Below, piece after piece: positions 49,286-60,275 of a stretch of 64,000 nt of DNA. The translations under genes were made by a program, and so were the position numbers. The notes under the pieces are model-generated. The model worked only from the letters and a program-made list of their open reading frames with translations, was not told the origin of the DNA and searched no databases. Position 1 is the first letter of the stretch. The number at the start of each line of letters is the position of its first letter. Source of the DNA: Hysterangium stoloniferum (lineage: Eukaryota; Basidiomycota; Agaricomycetes; Hysterangiales; Hysterangiaceae); NCBI GenBank assembly GCA_015178975.1, contig WHVD01000112.1, positions 124,001 through 188,000 of the forward strand, read 5' to 3'.

Positions 49286-52200
49286 TAGATGTGACGATGG
49301 CAAATCAATTTTTCGCTACCACCGGCAATGACATAATTCAAACATGACAATTGGTGGAATGAACTCCAGTCAACTGACATGGAAGCAGCAGGGGAACTGT
49401 CGGGATAGGGAGTAAAATAAATTGTCGTGGCGTGTAGTTTGACGCTAACGAGTGAAACATTGAAACAGACCATAAACAAGAAAATCTCGGGGAATGACTG
49501 CTCCACGCGGCGGGTCGTGGCTATTATTCAGCTCTTAGTTGATATGGGATTCCGCCTGACATGACCACGAGCTACCTTTCCCTTATACAAGGTGAGAACT
49601 CACGACGTGTGAAGAAATGTCGGTGTCTTGATCATGGTGTTGTCCATTGGTTTGCCCCCGGCTTCCTGTTCTTCCAAACAAGGGACACGAGAAGAATGGT
49701 GGGACCCCCTTCTTTGAAACGCCGTAGTGGTATTCGATTGACATTGTTACTGCTAGTATATGCGATGTAATTTCAGCGAGTAGTCATTGGGGTATATTCA
49801 ATACCAGTGTAGAGAACCTCGCAGCGACTATTACAAGTGACGATCTTCGCTTCTAAATTGTATCAAATTATGTAGCTTCATACAACTCTCAAGTTCGCGT
49901 CCTGTTTGAAATGATTGTCATTGATAAATAGGATGTCAGTCTAGCCGCTGGTGGTGGCCGTGAGTGTATTCAATGCATGTATGGCATCAACGCGTGGAAC
50001 ATGCAGAGCACGCGGCGGGGGCGAAAAGTGACTGTATGCGCTCTTATATTTGCTGGGCCCATGGCAGCTTTATTGCCAAGTTTTCAATGGAAGAGAATTA
50101 GTTTAAGGAATTCGCCCAACACATTGACTCGCACGGTGTGGAGGCTCTTGGTGGGAAGATCATGGATCTTGTCGATTGAACATTACCCTGAAGGTATGAT
50201 GAGCCTGAACGAGACATGCATCGAATTGGGAGTGGGGAGACCTTTTTCAGACCTCCAGTGATATCTTACTTTAAAATGTGGATGTTAGTCTAATCACGGC
50301 TAGTGCAAATGTATTCAACACATTTATGGGGACAATTGAGGAGCTCGCGGCGATAATGAAAGGTGACTATATAGTTCTTACATGGGTTCAAACCATATAC
50401 ATTTATAACATCTGCAACCCCGGCTGAAACCCTGGTTTAGTTGAGATGCGTCGGCATTATCGAAGAGAAATGATTAGAAAATGTGTCTAATCGATGGTGT
50501 AAGACCCTTGTCAGGGCAACCATGTGCCTTCAACACTGATAGGGTCTAATTAGACCGTACCGACACACAAGTGGAAGGTGTGGCGACCACGCAAAGGAAG
50601 GAACGCGCGGTGAAATCTAAAGCATCAAGCGAGTAATTGAAGAATTTGTCGGTGGTCGTGCCGCGCATAATGTCACAATGTGGAAGAAGAGAAACGAGAA
50701 TGGCGATGGTATCGAGGCTGCGCACTGTGGTCAACGCAGATTCGGGCTCGGAAGATCCAGCTATCAGCTTCAGAGTCAATGCGATTATTCGCTCACCATA
50801 CCCAAGGAGATCCCGATTAGGACTCGTGTGAGTCAGAATGGGACTGGTAGGACAGGTTCATGAGTGGATGTCAGACGGTGCTGGAAGATAAAATATAGTG
50901 AACGTACCGTACGATGGGGCCAATGAACGAAGAAACTACATTCAGCTGGTTGATGTGATCGGTGAGAAGCGTGCTGTCGTTGAAAAAGATTTGCAAGGAG
51001 CGAATACTCCAATACAGTGAGTCCGACGTGTCGAAATCAAGATGAAGTGTCAATGACGCTATATGCATGTTTATGTCGTCCCATAAAACCCTCAATACTG
51101 CTCCAGCAATATCTCGAAACCATGCATCTTGGTGGATGCAACACATGAGAAGCCGGATAGATTGGGAAAATAGTCGCTGGTGACTTTTCTGTTATGCCTT
51201 TGGTGGGAAATATAAAATGATGGAATGTCGCGACGCACGGTTGTAACCACAATTCAATGTAACCTCTGAGCGCCGTGAGCTCCTCTACAGATAGTGGACG
51301 CATGTGGCAGATCGCTTCCAGGATATCAGTAAGGCCGAAAAGGGGTAAGCGCCGATCAAATTCTGAGACATAATGAGATTCTGAGAAATGACGGGCGATG
51401 TGTATGATAAATGTTGATGCAACCTCATCAAAATTGGTGTGCAGCGGTGACTTGACTAAAACGTTGTATAGTGATGACGTAATCGCCGTTGGTGACGCGT
51501 CTCTATCTAAATAAACGCCGGGGCAGTAAAAGAAGGCCCAAGCCAAGAATGTCATAAGGTCGGTAGTGTGACCTTTGCTGCTCCCCCACATGTGTGAAAT
51601 TCTCGGGACACTCCCTAAAACTTCCGTCGCTCGTTTCCGAATTTGAGGCGGGTATATAGGTCTACGACTCAGATATGAGTATTTCCAGTGTATTCAATGA
51701 TTGAGGTATCCCTACCTCGCTAAATCAGCACTGTCTTGAACTAGTCTTCCTAGTCTTGGCAGCGTGAGATGCTTTTGTAGAAACTTGCCAAAAGCACCAC
51801 CATCTTGTAACAAACGGGCGATTTCCCGGTATATTGTCAACTTTGCGATCAGCGAAGCTGTCTTAGCACTGTGAAGGACTTTCATCCCAACCCTTTCCAA
51901 ACCAACTCCACAGTAATACCCGGGGCCAATCTCGATACTTGACATTGTCCCCTGACTCCGTGAGATCATTCCCCAGTCATCGGCATGACTGCAATAGGGG
52001 CTGAGGTTGGATGTCGTGTTGGTGGATATTTCAACAACATTCGGTGGGTCATGGCAGCCCGTTTCTCCCTGACACTGAAATGCGCAGCATGTGACACATA
52101 TCACATGGAAATAGCATTATACTTTACTCACCCACTCGTCAACCCAAATCTCTATATGGTTTGCAGACAGCTGTATGTGTTGCCTACCATCGGGGACCCG

Positions 52201-52416
52201 ATAACATAAATCATGGCCAGGCTCGTTACAACCCCAACGTTCTCGAAGCTTTTCCCTGAATATCTCTCTCATCCCCGTCTTAATGATGTGGTCCCGATGC
52301 TCTGCACACAATACACCTGGGGAACTTAAGGGTGGTATCTCCTCAACGCCTTCAAGGTAGGTCTGACCCGTTGCCTCATCGTGATTTCCCAGAGTTGTCT
52401 CGTTGAAAGCAGACAT
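49285..52416 (-). pseudogene. Family A copy 6, well preserved but frameshifted
   Basis: Exon 1 (52,416-52,135) is open: MSAFNETTLGNHDEATGQTY, CNEPGHDLCYRVPDGRQH, HIEIWVDEW. The donor is GTGAGT. Exon 2 (about 52,077-51,720) is open from CQGETGCHDPPNVVEIST to LTLPRLGRLVQDSADLAR. Exon 3 (about 51,664-51,240) is open from PIYPPQIRKRATEVLGS through FLAWAFFYCPGVYLDRDA and LYNVLVKSPLHTNFDEVAST to TALRGYIELWLQP. A 10-bp deletion at the start of exon 4 (about 51,160) shifts the frame ahead of LLMCCIHQDAWFRDIAGAVL. Exon 5 is at 50,840-50,546. This and copy 8 best show the ancestral exon structure. Confidence 0.68.
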
Positions 52417-52599
52417 TTGTGCGTAGCAGTCGTGCTTACACTAGGAGGTGCCGGGTTTTTAATAGCGCTGCCAGTCGCAATGTTCTACAGACTTGTGGCT
52501 GTCCTTACACAGGATTTACAGTCGCCTTCATACCCAAAATCCCCTCACCTTCCTTGAGCTATTTGGGCTCCAGTAAACTTAGTTACCTTGCTACTTTCT

Positions 52600-52850
52600 T
52601 TGCAGACAGTTGTATGTGCTGCCCATCATCGGGGGCCCGATAACATAAATCATGGCCGGGTTCGTTACATTTCCATCGTTCTCAAAGCTTCTCCTTGAAT
52701 ATATCTCTCATCCCAGTCTGAATGATCTGGTCCCGTTGCTCTGAACTGCATACACCTGGGGGGGCTAAGGGTGGTAGCTCAACGCCTTCAAGGTAGGTCT
52801 GAACCGTTACCTCATCGTGATTCCCCAGAGTTGTCTCATTGAGAGCAGAC
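52600..52850 (-). pseudogene. Orphan extra exon 1 of family A
   Basis: A second exon-1 copy 5' of copy 6, reading MSALNETTLGNHDEVTVQTY with ERWKCNEPGHDLCYRAPDD. It ends at HIQLSAK without exons 2-5. It lies directly upstream of the 5' flank of copy 6, so it is a partial tandem duplication. Confidence 0.6.
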
Positions 52851-52859
52851 GTTTGGGCG

Positions 52860-55083
52860 TAGCAGTGGCACTTACACTAGAAGAAAGTGCCAGGCTTTTG
52901 TAGCGCAGTCAGTCAGAGTGTTCTACAGACTCGTGGCTATGCTCACACAGGATTCACAGCATGTCATCCCTACCTTCGTAAGCAAAATGCCCTCACCTTC
53001 TTTGAACTATATAGGCTCCAGTGGACTTGGTTACTTTACTACTTTCTTACTAATAATAGTTTTGATATTTTTCACCCCATAATTTAGTATTTAGGGAATT
53101 ATTGAACGTCACGGCTGCAATACGGCTTTGCTGACGTTGGCGCTGTCAACCGACCTCAGATTTTATCCGGCGAGACTGCGCGCTTCCTGTTTAATTTTAT
53201 CAAAATTTTCAATAAGAAACCCGGGTCAATCTAGTCAGGTTGATGGTAAGCAATGCGGTTTATTCAGGCACCCTTGCCACTTCAAACGGCTTGAATTTTG
53301 TAGAATGTCTGAACAAGACAAAGAGTAAAGTAAGACCAGAGTTTTCAGGGTAGATTTTATTGACGTACATACGGGTCGAACTTGGAATATCTTCGATTGT
53401 GGCGTGTCCATCAGAATTTGTATTAATAAACTGTACCCATAACCCCATGTCAGGTAATACTTGCTTACTCCAACCTCATTATTTTCTGTCTTGCTGAGTG
53501 GAATGTTTCGCCCCAGGCTCACACTCTTGATGCGTGAACATGGCTCTTCAATGCGACGATGACAATGTATATCCATGATTGTGACCGACGCAGCTTGACC
53601 TATCGCAGGCGAAGTTCGTCTGGTACGTACAGATTCACCATGCTGTGAATTCTTGTATGTCCCCTTTTTCTGCTTTCTTACCGGCCCTTTTGTTCCTCGC
53701 TACTCCACTGTGCCCTTTGAGCTTCACAAAGGTGGCCATGACAGGCCCTCTTCTGTCCTGCCCGATGGGCATTCATCCCAGCTCTGAGTTTGAAGCCCGA
53801 AACCATCCTTCATTTTGAATGATTGTCATTTAGGGAATTAATGAGGTACTGTGAGTTGATATGAATCTCCAAGTTGATCATCGACTATTGTCATCACAAC
53901 GTTGGCAGAAGATACGATGCTTGCCGGGGTAATGGATCATAATGTAATGACTCTGGGGATAGTCTTCAGTGCAGCAGGAACAAAATAGAAAACCATTCAG
54001 ATCACTCCCGACGACAATAAAACTTCTGTATCCTAGTATCAGACCGAAAGGGACAGGAATTTCCTTCAAAGACAGTGGCAAAGGCCGCACCTGGTCTTGT
54101 CCTGGTTCAGGAATTCCAAACGAAGTCGTCACGGTTCGGTTCAAAAATGGTGCGGCAATAATTATTGCCTATGCGATATATAGTTTGTAGAATGTCTGAA
54201 CAAGGCAAAGAGTAAGGTAAGACGAGAGTTCTCAGGGTAGATTTTATTGAGGTACGTAAGGCTCGAACTTGGAGTATCTTCGATTGTGGCGTGTCTGTCA
54301 GAATTTGTATTAATAAACTGCACACATAACCCCATGTCAAATAATACTTTCTCACACCTAGCCTTATTATTATCTGTCTTGCCGAGTGGAATGTTTCTCC
54401 CCAGGCTCATACTCTTGATGCATGGATATGGCTCTTCAGCGTGACGATGACAATGTAGATCCATTATTGCGACCTACTCAGCTTGACCTATCACAGACAG
54501 AGTTCGTCTGGTATGTCCAGATTCACCAAGTTGGGAATGCTTATATGTCCCCTTTTTCTGGTTTCTCCCCTCCCCCTTTGGGACTGGCCATGACAGTCCC
54601 TCTTCTGTCCCACACGATGGGTGTTCATCCCAGCTTTAAGTTTGATGCCCCAATCCATCCTTCATTTTCTCATTTTGAATGATTGTCATTCAGGGAATTA
54701 ATCTGATACTGTGAGTTGATATGAATTTCAACTTGATCATCAGCTATTGTCATCGCAAAGTGGGCAGAAGATATGATGCTTGCCGGGGTAATGCATCATA
54801 ATATAATGACTCCGGGGATAGTCTTCAGTGCAGCAGGAAAAATAGAATACTACTTGCATCACTCTCGACGACAATAAAACTTCGGTATCCAAGTACCAGT
54901 CCAAAAAGGACAGGAATTCACTTCAAAGACAGTGGCAAAGGCCGCACCTGGTCTTGGACTGGTTCAAGAATTCCTAATGAAGTCATCATGGTTCGGGGCA
55001 AGAATGGTCCGGGAATAATCATGGCCTATGAGATATATATATCTAGTCCTACAATATATTTAACTATCAGTCACAAAACGATT
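52860..55083 (-). pseudogene. Family B copy 6, two tandem 3' halves
   Basis: The b-block NRTVTTSFGIPEPGQDQVRP ... YPGKHRIFCQRCDD (54,144-53,878) and a second version (about 55,080-54,740) each precede a set of tail blocks (54,464-54,250 and 53,576-53,380), with IKSMSLGRNIPLGKTDNN and INTNSDGHATIEDIPSS. At 55,083 the sequence switches abruptly into A copy 7, so the upstream B modules found in copies 3 and 5 are deleted here. Confidence 0.55.
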
Positions 55084-57491
55084 ATCATTGATAAATAGGA
55101 TACCAGTCTAGCCGCTGGTGGTGGCCGCGAGTGTATTCAATACATGTATGGCATCAACGCGTGCAACATGCAGAGCGCGCGGCGGCGGCAAAAGGTGACT
55201 GTATGCGCTCTTATATTTGCTCAGCCTATGGCAGCTTTATTGTCAAGTTTTCAATGGAAGAGAATTAGTTTAAGGAATTCGCCCAGGACATTGACTCGCA
55301 CAGTGTGGAGGCCCTTGGTGGGAAGGTCATGGATCTTGTCGATTGAACATTACCCTGAAGGTATGGTGAGCCTGAACGAGACATGCATTGAATTGGGGAT
55401 GGGGAGACCTTTTTCAGACCTCCGGTGATATCTTACTTTAAACAAGTGTCGTTCATGATGCGGATGTTAGTCTAATCACGGCTAGTGCCCCCAAATGTAT
55501 TCAACACATTTATGGGGAGAACTGAGGAGCTCGCGGCGATAATGCAAAGTGACTATATAGTTCTTACATAGGTTCAAACTATATAGATTCATAGCTGCAA
55601 CCCCGGCTGCAATCCTTGTTTGCTTGAGATGTGTCGGTATCATCGAAGAGAAATGATTAGAAAGTGTATCCAATCGATCGTGTAAGACCTTTGTCAGGGC
55701 AAACATGTGCCTTCAACACTGATAGGGGGGTCTAATTAGACCCTATCGACGTACGAGTGGAAGGGGTGGCGACCACGCGAAGGAGGGAATGTGCAGTCAA
55801 ATCTAAATTCTCAAACAGCTCCCTGATGATTTGGTCATGGGTCGAGCCGCGCATGGCGTCACAATGTGGAAGGAGGGAAACTAGAATGGTGATGGTATTG
55901 ACGCTGCGCACTGTGGTACACGCAGATTCTGGCTCGGAAGATCCAGCTATCAGCTTCAGAGTCAAGGCGCTTATTTTTTCGCCAGAAACTAGGAGAATCA
56001 AATCTGGGCTCGTGTGTGTCAAAATGAGACTGGTAGGACAATTGTATGGGCGGATGTAAGACGGTGCTGGAAGATAAAATATAGTGAACGTACCGTAAGA
56101 TGGGCCCAATGAACGAAGAAAGCACTTTCAGCTGGTTGACGTGATCGGTGAGAAGCGTGCTGTCGTTGAAGAAGGTTTCCAAGGAGCCGATGCTCCGATA
56201 CAGTAAGTTCGACGTGTGAAAATCGAAATGAAGTGTCAATGACGCCACATGGATGTTTATATCGTCCAATAAAACCCGCAACACAGCTCCAGCGATATCT
56301 CGAAACCATGCATCTTGGTGGATGCAACACACGAGAAGCTTTATAGGATATTCATAAAGGTTAAGTCGTCGTGTCTGAGATTCTCTGTTATGGTTTTGGT
56401 GGGAAGGATGAAATGGTGTGATGGCACGACGCACGGTTGTAACCAGAATTCAATGCAACCTCTGATCGCCGTGAGCTCCTTTACAGATAGTGGACGCATG
56501 TGGCAGATCGTTTCCACGATAGTAATAAGGCGGAAAAGGGGTAAGCGCCGATCAAATCCTGAGACATAATGAGATTCTGAGACATAACGGGCGATGTGTA
56601 TGATAAATGTTGATGCAACCTCGTCCAAGTTGGTGTGCAACGGTGACTTGACTAAAACGTTGTATAGTGATGACGTAATCGCAATCAACTCTTTAAAACT
56701 TCCGTCGCTCTCCTCCGAATTTGAGGTGGGTATATAGGTCTACGACTCAGATATAAGTATTTCCAGTGTATTCGATGATTGAGGTATCCCTACCTCGCTA
56801 AATCAGCACTGTCTTGAACTAGTCTTCCGAGTCTTGGCAGCGTAAGATGCTTGTGTAAAAACTTGCCAAAGGCACCATCGTCTCGTAACAAACGGGTGAT
56901 TTTCCGGTATGTTGTCAGCTTTGCGATCAGCGAAGCTGTCTTAGCACTGTGAAGGACTTTCATCCCAACCCATTCCAAACCGACTCCACAGCAATACCCG
57001 GGGCCAATGTCAATACTTGACATTGTCCCCTGACTCCGTGAGATCATTCCCCAGTCATCGGTATAACTGCGATATGGGCTAAGGTTGGATGTCGTGTTGG
57101 TGGATATCTTGACAACAGTGGGTGGGTCATGGCAGGTCGTTTCTCCTTGACACTGAGATCTGCCGCATGTAACACAGGTCACATGAAAATAGCATTATAC
57201 TTTACTCACCAACCCGTCAACCCAGACCTCTATATGGTTTGCAGACAGCTGTATGTGCTGCTCATCATCGAGGCCGCGATAACATAAATCATGGCCTGGT
57301 TCGTTACAGCGCCATCGTGCTTGAAGCTTCTCCCTGAATATCTCTCTCATCCCTTTAACGATCTCGTCCCGTCTCTCTGAAGTCACTACACCCGGGGAAA
57401 CTAGGGGTGGTAGCTCTTCAATGTCTTCAAGGTAGATCCCAGCCGTTGCCGAATCATCATTCCCCAGAGTCGTCTCGTTGAAAGTAGACAT
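55084..57491 (-). pseudogene. Family A copy 7; five exons resolvable, frameshift in exon 3
   Basis: This copy lets me define the splice sites. Exon 1 is 57,491-57,210 (94 codons), exon 2 is 57,152-56,794, exon 3 starts at 56,739 and ends at 56,435, exon 4 is 56,384-56,094 and exon 5 starts at 56,029. The introns are 57, 54, 50 and 64 bp, all GT..AG with matching phases. Exon 1 has RWRCNEPGHDLCYRGLDDEQ and HIEVWVDGL, joined to CQGETTCHDPPTVVKIST. Exon 3 has lost about 30 residues and shifted frame after RRRATEVLKS, stopping at once. Exon 5 reads LTLKLIAGSSEPESACTTVR then LVSLLPHCDAMRG. No domain was recognised; the product looks helical. Truncated 3' modules reach 55,084. Confidence 0.7.
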
Positions 57492-60275
57492 TAGTGGGTT
57501 TCCCTTCGCCCATAAGGTTCCCTCACCTTCCTTGAACCTTATAGGCTCCACCGTAATGAGGTCACTACTTCTTACACCTTCCACTGAAGGCTCACACAGC
57601 ATATAATAATGGTTCAGTCGATTGTCACATAGTATAGCATTTCTCAACGTCAGAGTTGAAAGCGAAACGGCTTTTCTGATGTCGAGAAGTGACATTGCCA
57701 TGTACCTTATAAATGCAGTCCAAAGCGATACCCCATGGTTGCTGCCTTCAAGTTGCCGCTGTCACCCTCAGGCTTTGTCCACAGAGATTGCACAATTCCC
57801 GTTTTCAATTTTGCAAACTTTCACCGAGGAGAAACCCGGGGCGAGTGATGACCTAGTCCCATTAATGGTAAGCAACGTGATTTTTTCATTGGCCCTCGCC
57901 ATATCCTTGGTTGTGACGAATATGGCGAGGGTCAATCCATCCGGGTGTGTATGAACACATTCTAAATATAATCTCGTCTCAGGCGACACTGACAGCTAGC
58001 CTTCTTATTATCTCTCTGTCTGAGTGGAATGTTTCGCCCCACGCTAATACGATTGATGCGTGGACATTGCTCTTCAAAGCGACGATGACAAGGTAGATCA
58101 AGCATTGCGACCCACCCGTAGTTTGACTTATTTCGGCTCTTGCGGTATGTAAAGATTCACCATGCCCAATTCCACTGTGCCCTTGGAGCTCCACATAGGT
58201 CACCGTAGCAATCCCTCTTCGTTCCCACACGATAGCCATTCATCGCAGCCCTGGGTTTGTCACCAGAATCGACCCTTCATTTTCTCGTTTTGGCTAATTT
58301 GTCAGTCACGGAATGGACGAGGTGCCCTGAGTCTTAACATACTTCCGAGCTGATAATCGGCTATTGTCGTCAAAAAATGGGCGGAACATGCGACGCTTGC
58401 CACGGCAATACATCATAGTGGCTCTCAGATAATCTCAAGTGCAGCAGGATAACAAAAGGATTATGTCTTGGCAATACCATTTGGATCACTCTTGACGACA
58501 ATTATACTTCAGTACGCTGGTACCGGACCGAAAACGACAGCAATTCCTTTCAAAGACAGTGGAAATGGTCGAACCCAGTCTCAGAATGGTTCAGAAACAC
58601 TCCAAGGATATTTGCTGCCGTGAGACGTATATATATAGTCTTACAATATATTTAATTATTACAACACAAAGTCCTACAAAGCCAAAGGTATCATCGACAC
58701 AATTCTCGTCAGCAATGAATTCCAGAGTTGCAATGAGCATAAGAAGTGATTGAATGAGCTTTCAACCCGACTCAAATGATGTAAGTTTATGTAACTATTA
58801 ATCCTACCAAAGCGAGCTGAAAAAAAAAGGAAACAGGAAAGATATTATTCTCTTCCTTGCTTGCTTTCAATATACCAGTGAAAGGTGTGGCCACCGTGCA
58901 AAGGAAGGAATGAGGGGTAGAAAATAAATTCCCAAAACATTCAAGGTTGAACCGGTTCGTTGAGCTGCACATTGTCCCTTAATGTGGAAGGACATAAAAC
59001 AAGAATGGTGAGGGGAGAGAGCTTGAGCGCTGTGGTACATGCAGATTCCAGGTCAGACGATCCAGCTATTAGTTCAGTATAACCGCAATTATTCCATTGA
59101 GAGCCAACACCCGTGGTCAACATGGTCTCCGAGTGATTTGAGTCAGAAATGGACTGGGGAGGAGATCTCATGCACAAATGAAAGACAATACTGGAAGAGA
59201 AAAGATGGTGAACATAGTGTATTACGGACTCCACAAGCAAGGAAACAACCCAAGTTGATGTGAATGGTATTCAACATGTGTGTGAGAGAGAGTTGTGGAG
59301 CATGCTGTGAGGGAAAAAGTGGCTCTATGCGCTCTTAAAATGGATCAAACCTCTATGTGGCTTGACAATCCGGTTACAGATATGAAGACAAATCATTAAA
59401 ATCTTGTCAAATTGATCGAGAAAGACCTTCCCCTGGGCAACCATATTTCTTCAAAACTGAGACCATGTTAGAATTAGACGACACGGACGCACCAGTGAAA
59501 GGTGTCGCCACGACGCATCAGAAGCCATTGGCGGTGAGAACTAGACCTTCATAGTCAATCATGGATCCTTCGTTGATTGAGTTGCGGATCGCGTCCCAAT
59601 GGATTAGGCTAGAAATGAGAATGGCGGTGGTATTGAAGCTGCGCACCGTGGTACACGCGAGTCCAGGTCGAACACCGATTATTTCCTCGGCGCATACATA
59701 ATAATGTAGCAACTCTGTGTTCTATGTGACGATGGCAACCTAGATTGATGATTGTGAAGTACTGTGAGTCTTTGTCAATGTTAAAGCTGACATCTGGCAG
59801 TGTCTCCTTGGCTAGCACCATTATAGTGACTAACTCACCAGCATTATTTTTGATAAACCTGCCTGGAACCCTCATAGTTATATTGCGGGGGTTATTTTCC
59901 GAAAAATGGAGATGTAAGTCGAATTCGTTAATGCTATCGACACATCAATGAAAGGTGTGGCGACTACGCACAGGAAAGAACAGGTAACGATAACCAACGT
60001 TCAAGAGTCCGACGAATCTTGTCTTTCATATTAGATTGAATCAAAGGTCTTTTTCGATACTACTCGAAATGAAACAATTCAAAACATAACAATCGGTAGA
60101 ATGAACAAAAATGAACAAAAATGAAAGCAGCACGTGAAATGTCGGGATAGCCAGTAAAATACATCGTCGTGGGGTGTAGTGTGACCCTAGCGACTGAAAC
60201 ATTCAAACACAGCACAAACGAGATGTCTTGGCCTGGCTTGTGCACGTGCCGGGTCGCTGTGGATCCTCTTCAGCT
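57492..60275 (-). pseudogene. Duplicate of the 35.5-38.3 kb block
   Basis: Upstream of copy 7 exon 1 a deletion joins KEGEGTLWAKGNP to the exon-1 start, producing one 168-codon open frame (57,701-57,195) absent from the sister locus at 35.5 kb. Further left are B-type tails (58,239-57,980, MAIVWERRGIATVTYVELQG), a B block remnant (58,700-58,440), the third subfamily (59,240-58,941, YTELIAGSSDLESACTTALK), and A-type 3' modules (59,875-59,480; LVTIMVLAKETLPDVSFNID). The part from 59.26 to 60.26 kb is nearly identical to 37.28-38.27 kb. Confidence 0.5.

Noticed and set aside
24669-55428. Recurrent plus-strand frames starting MYGINAC.M or MYSMHVW
   Set aside because: They recur because the underlying A 3' module recurs. 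The minus-strand reading (RAxTPCEA..WANSLNYLSSI) gives a frame in line with exons 1-5.
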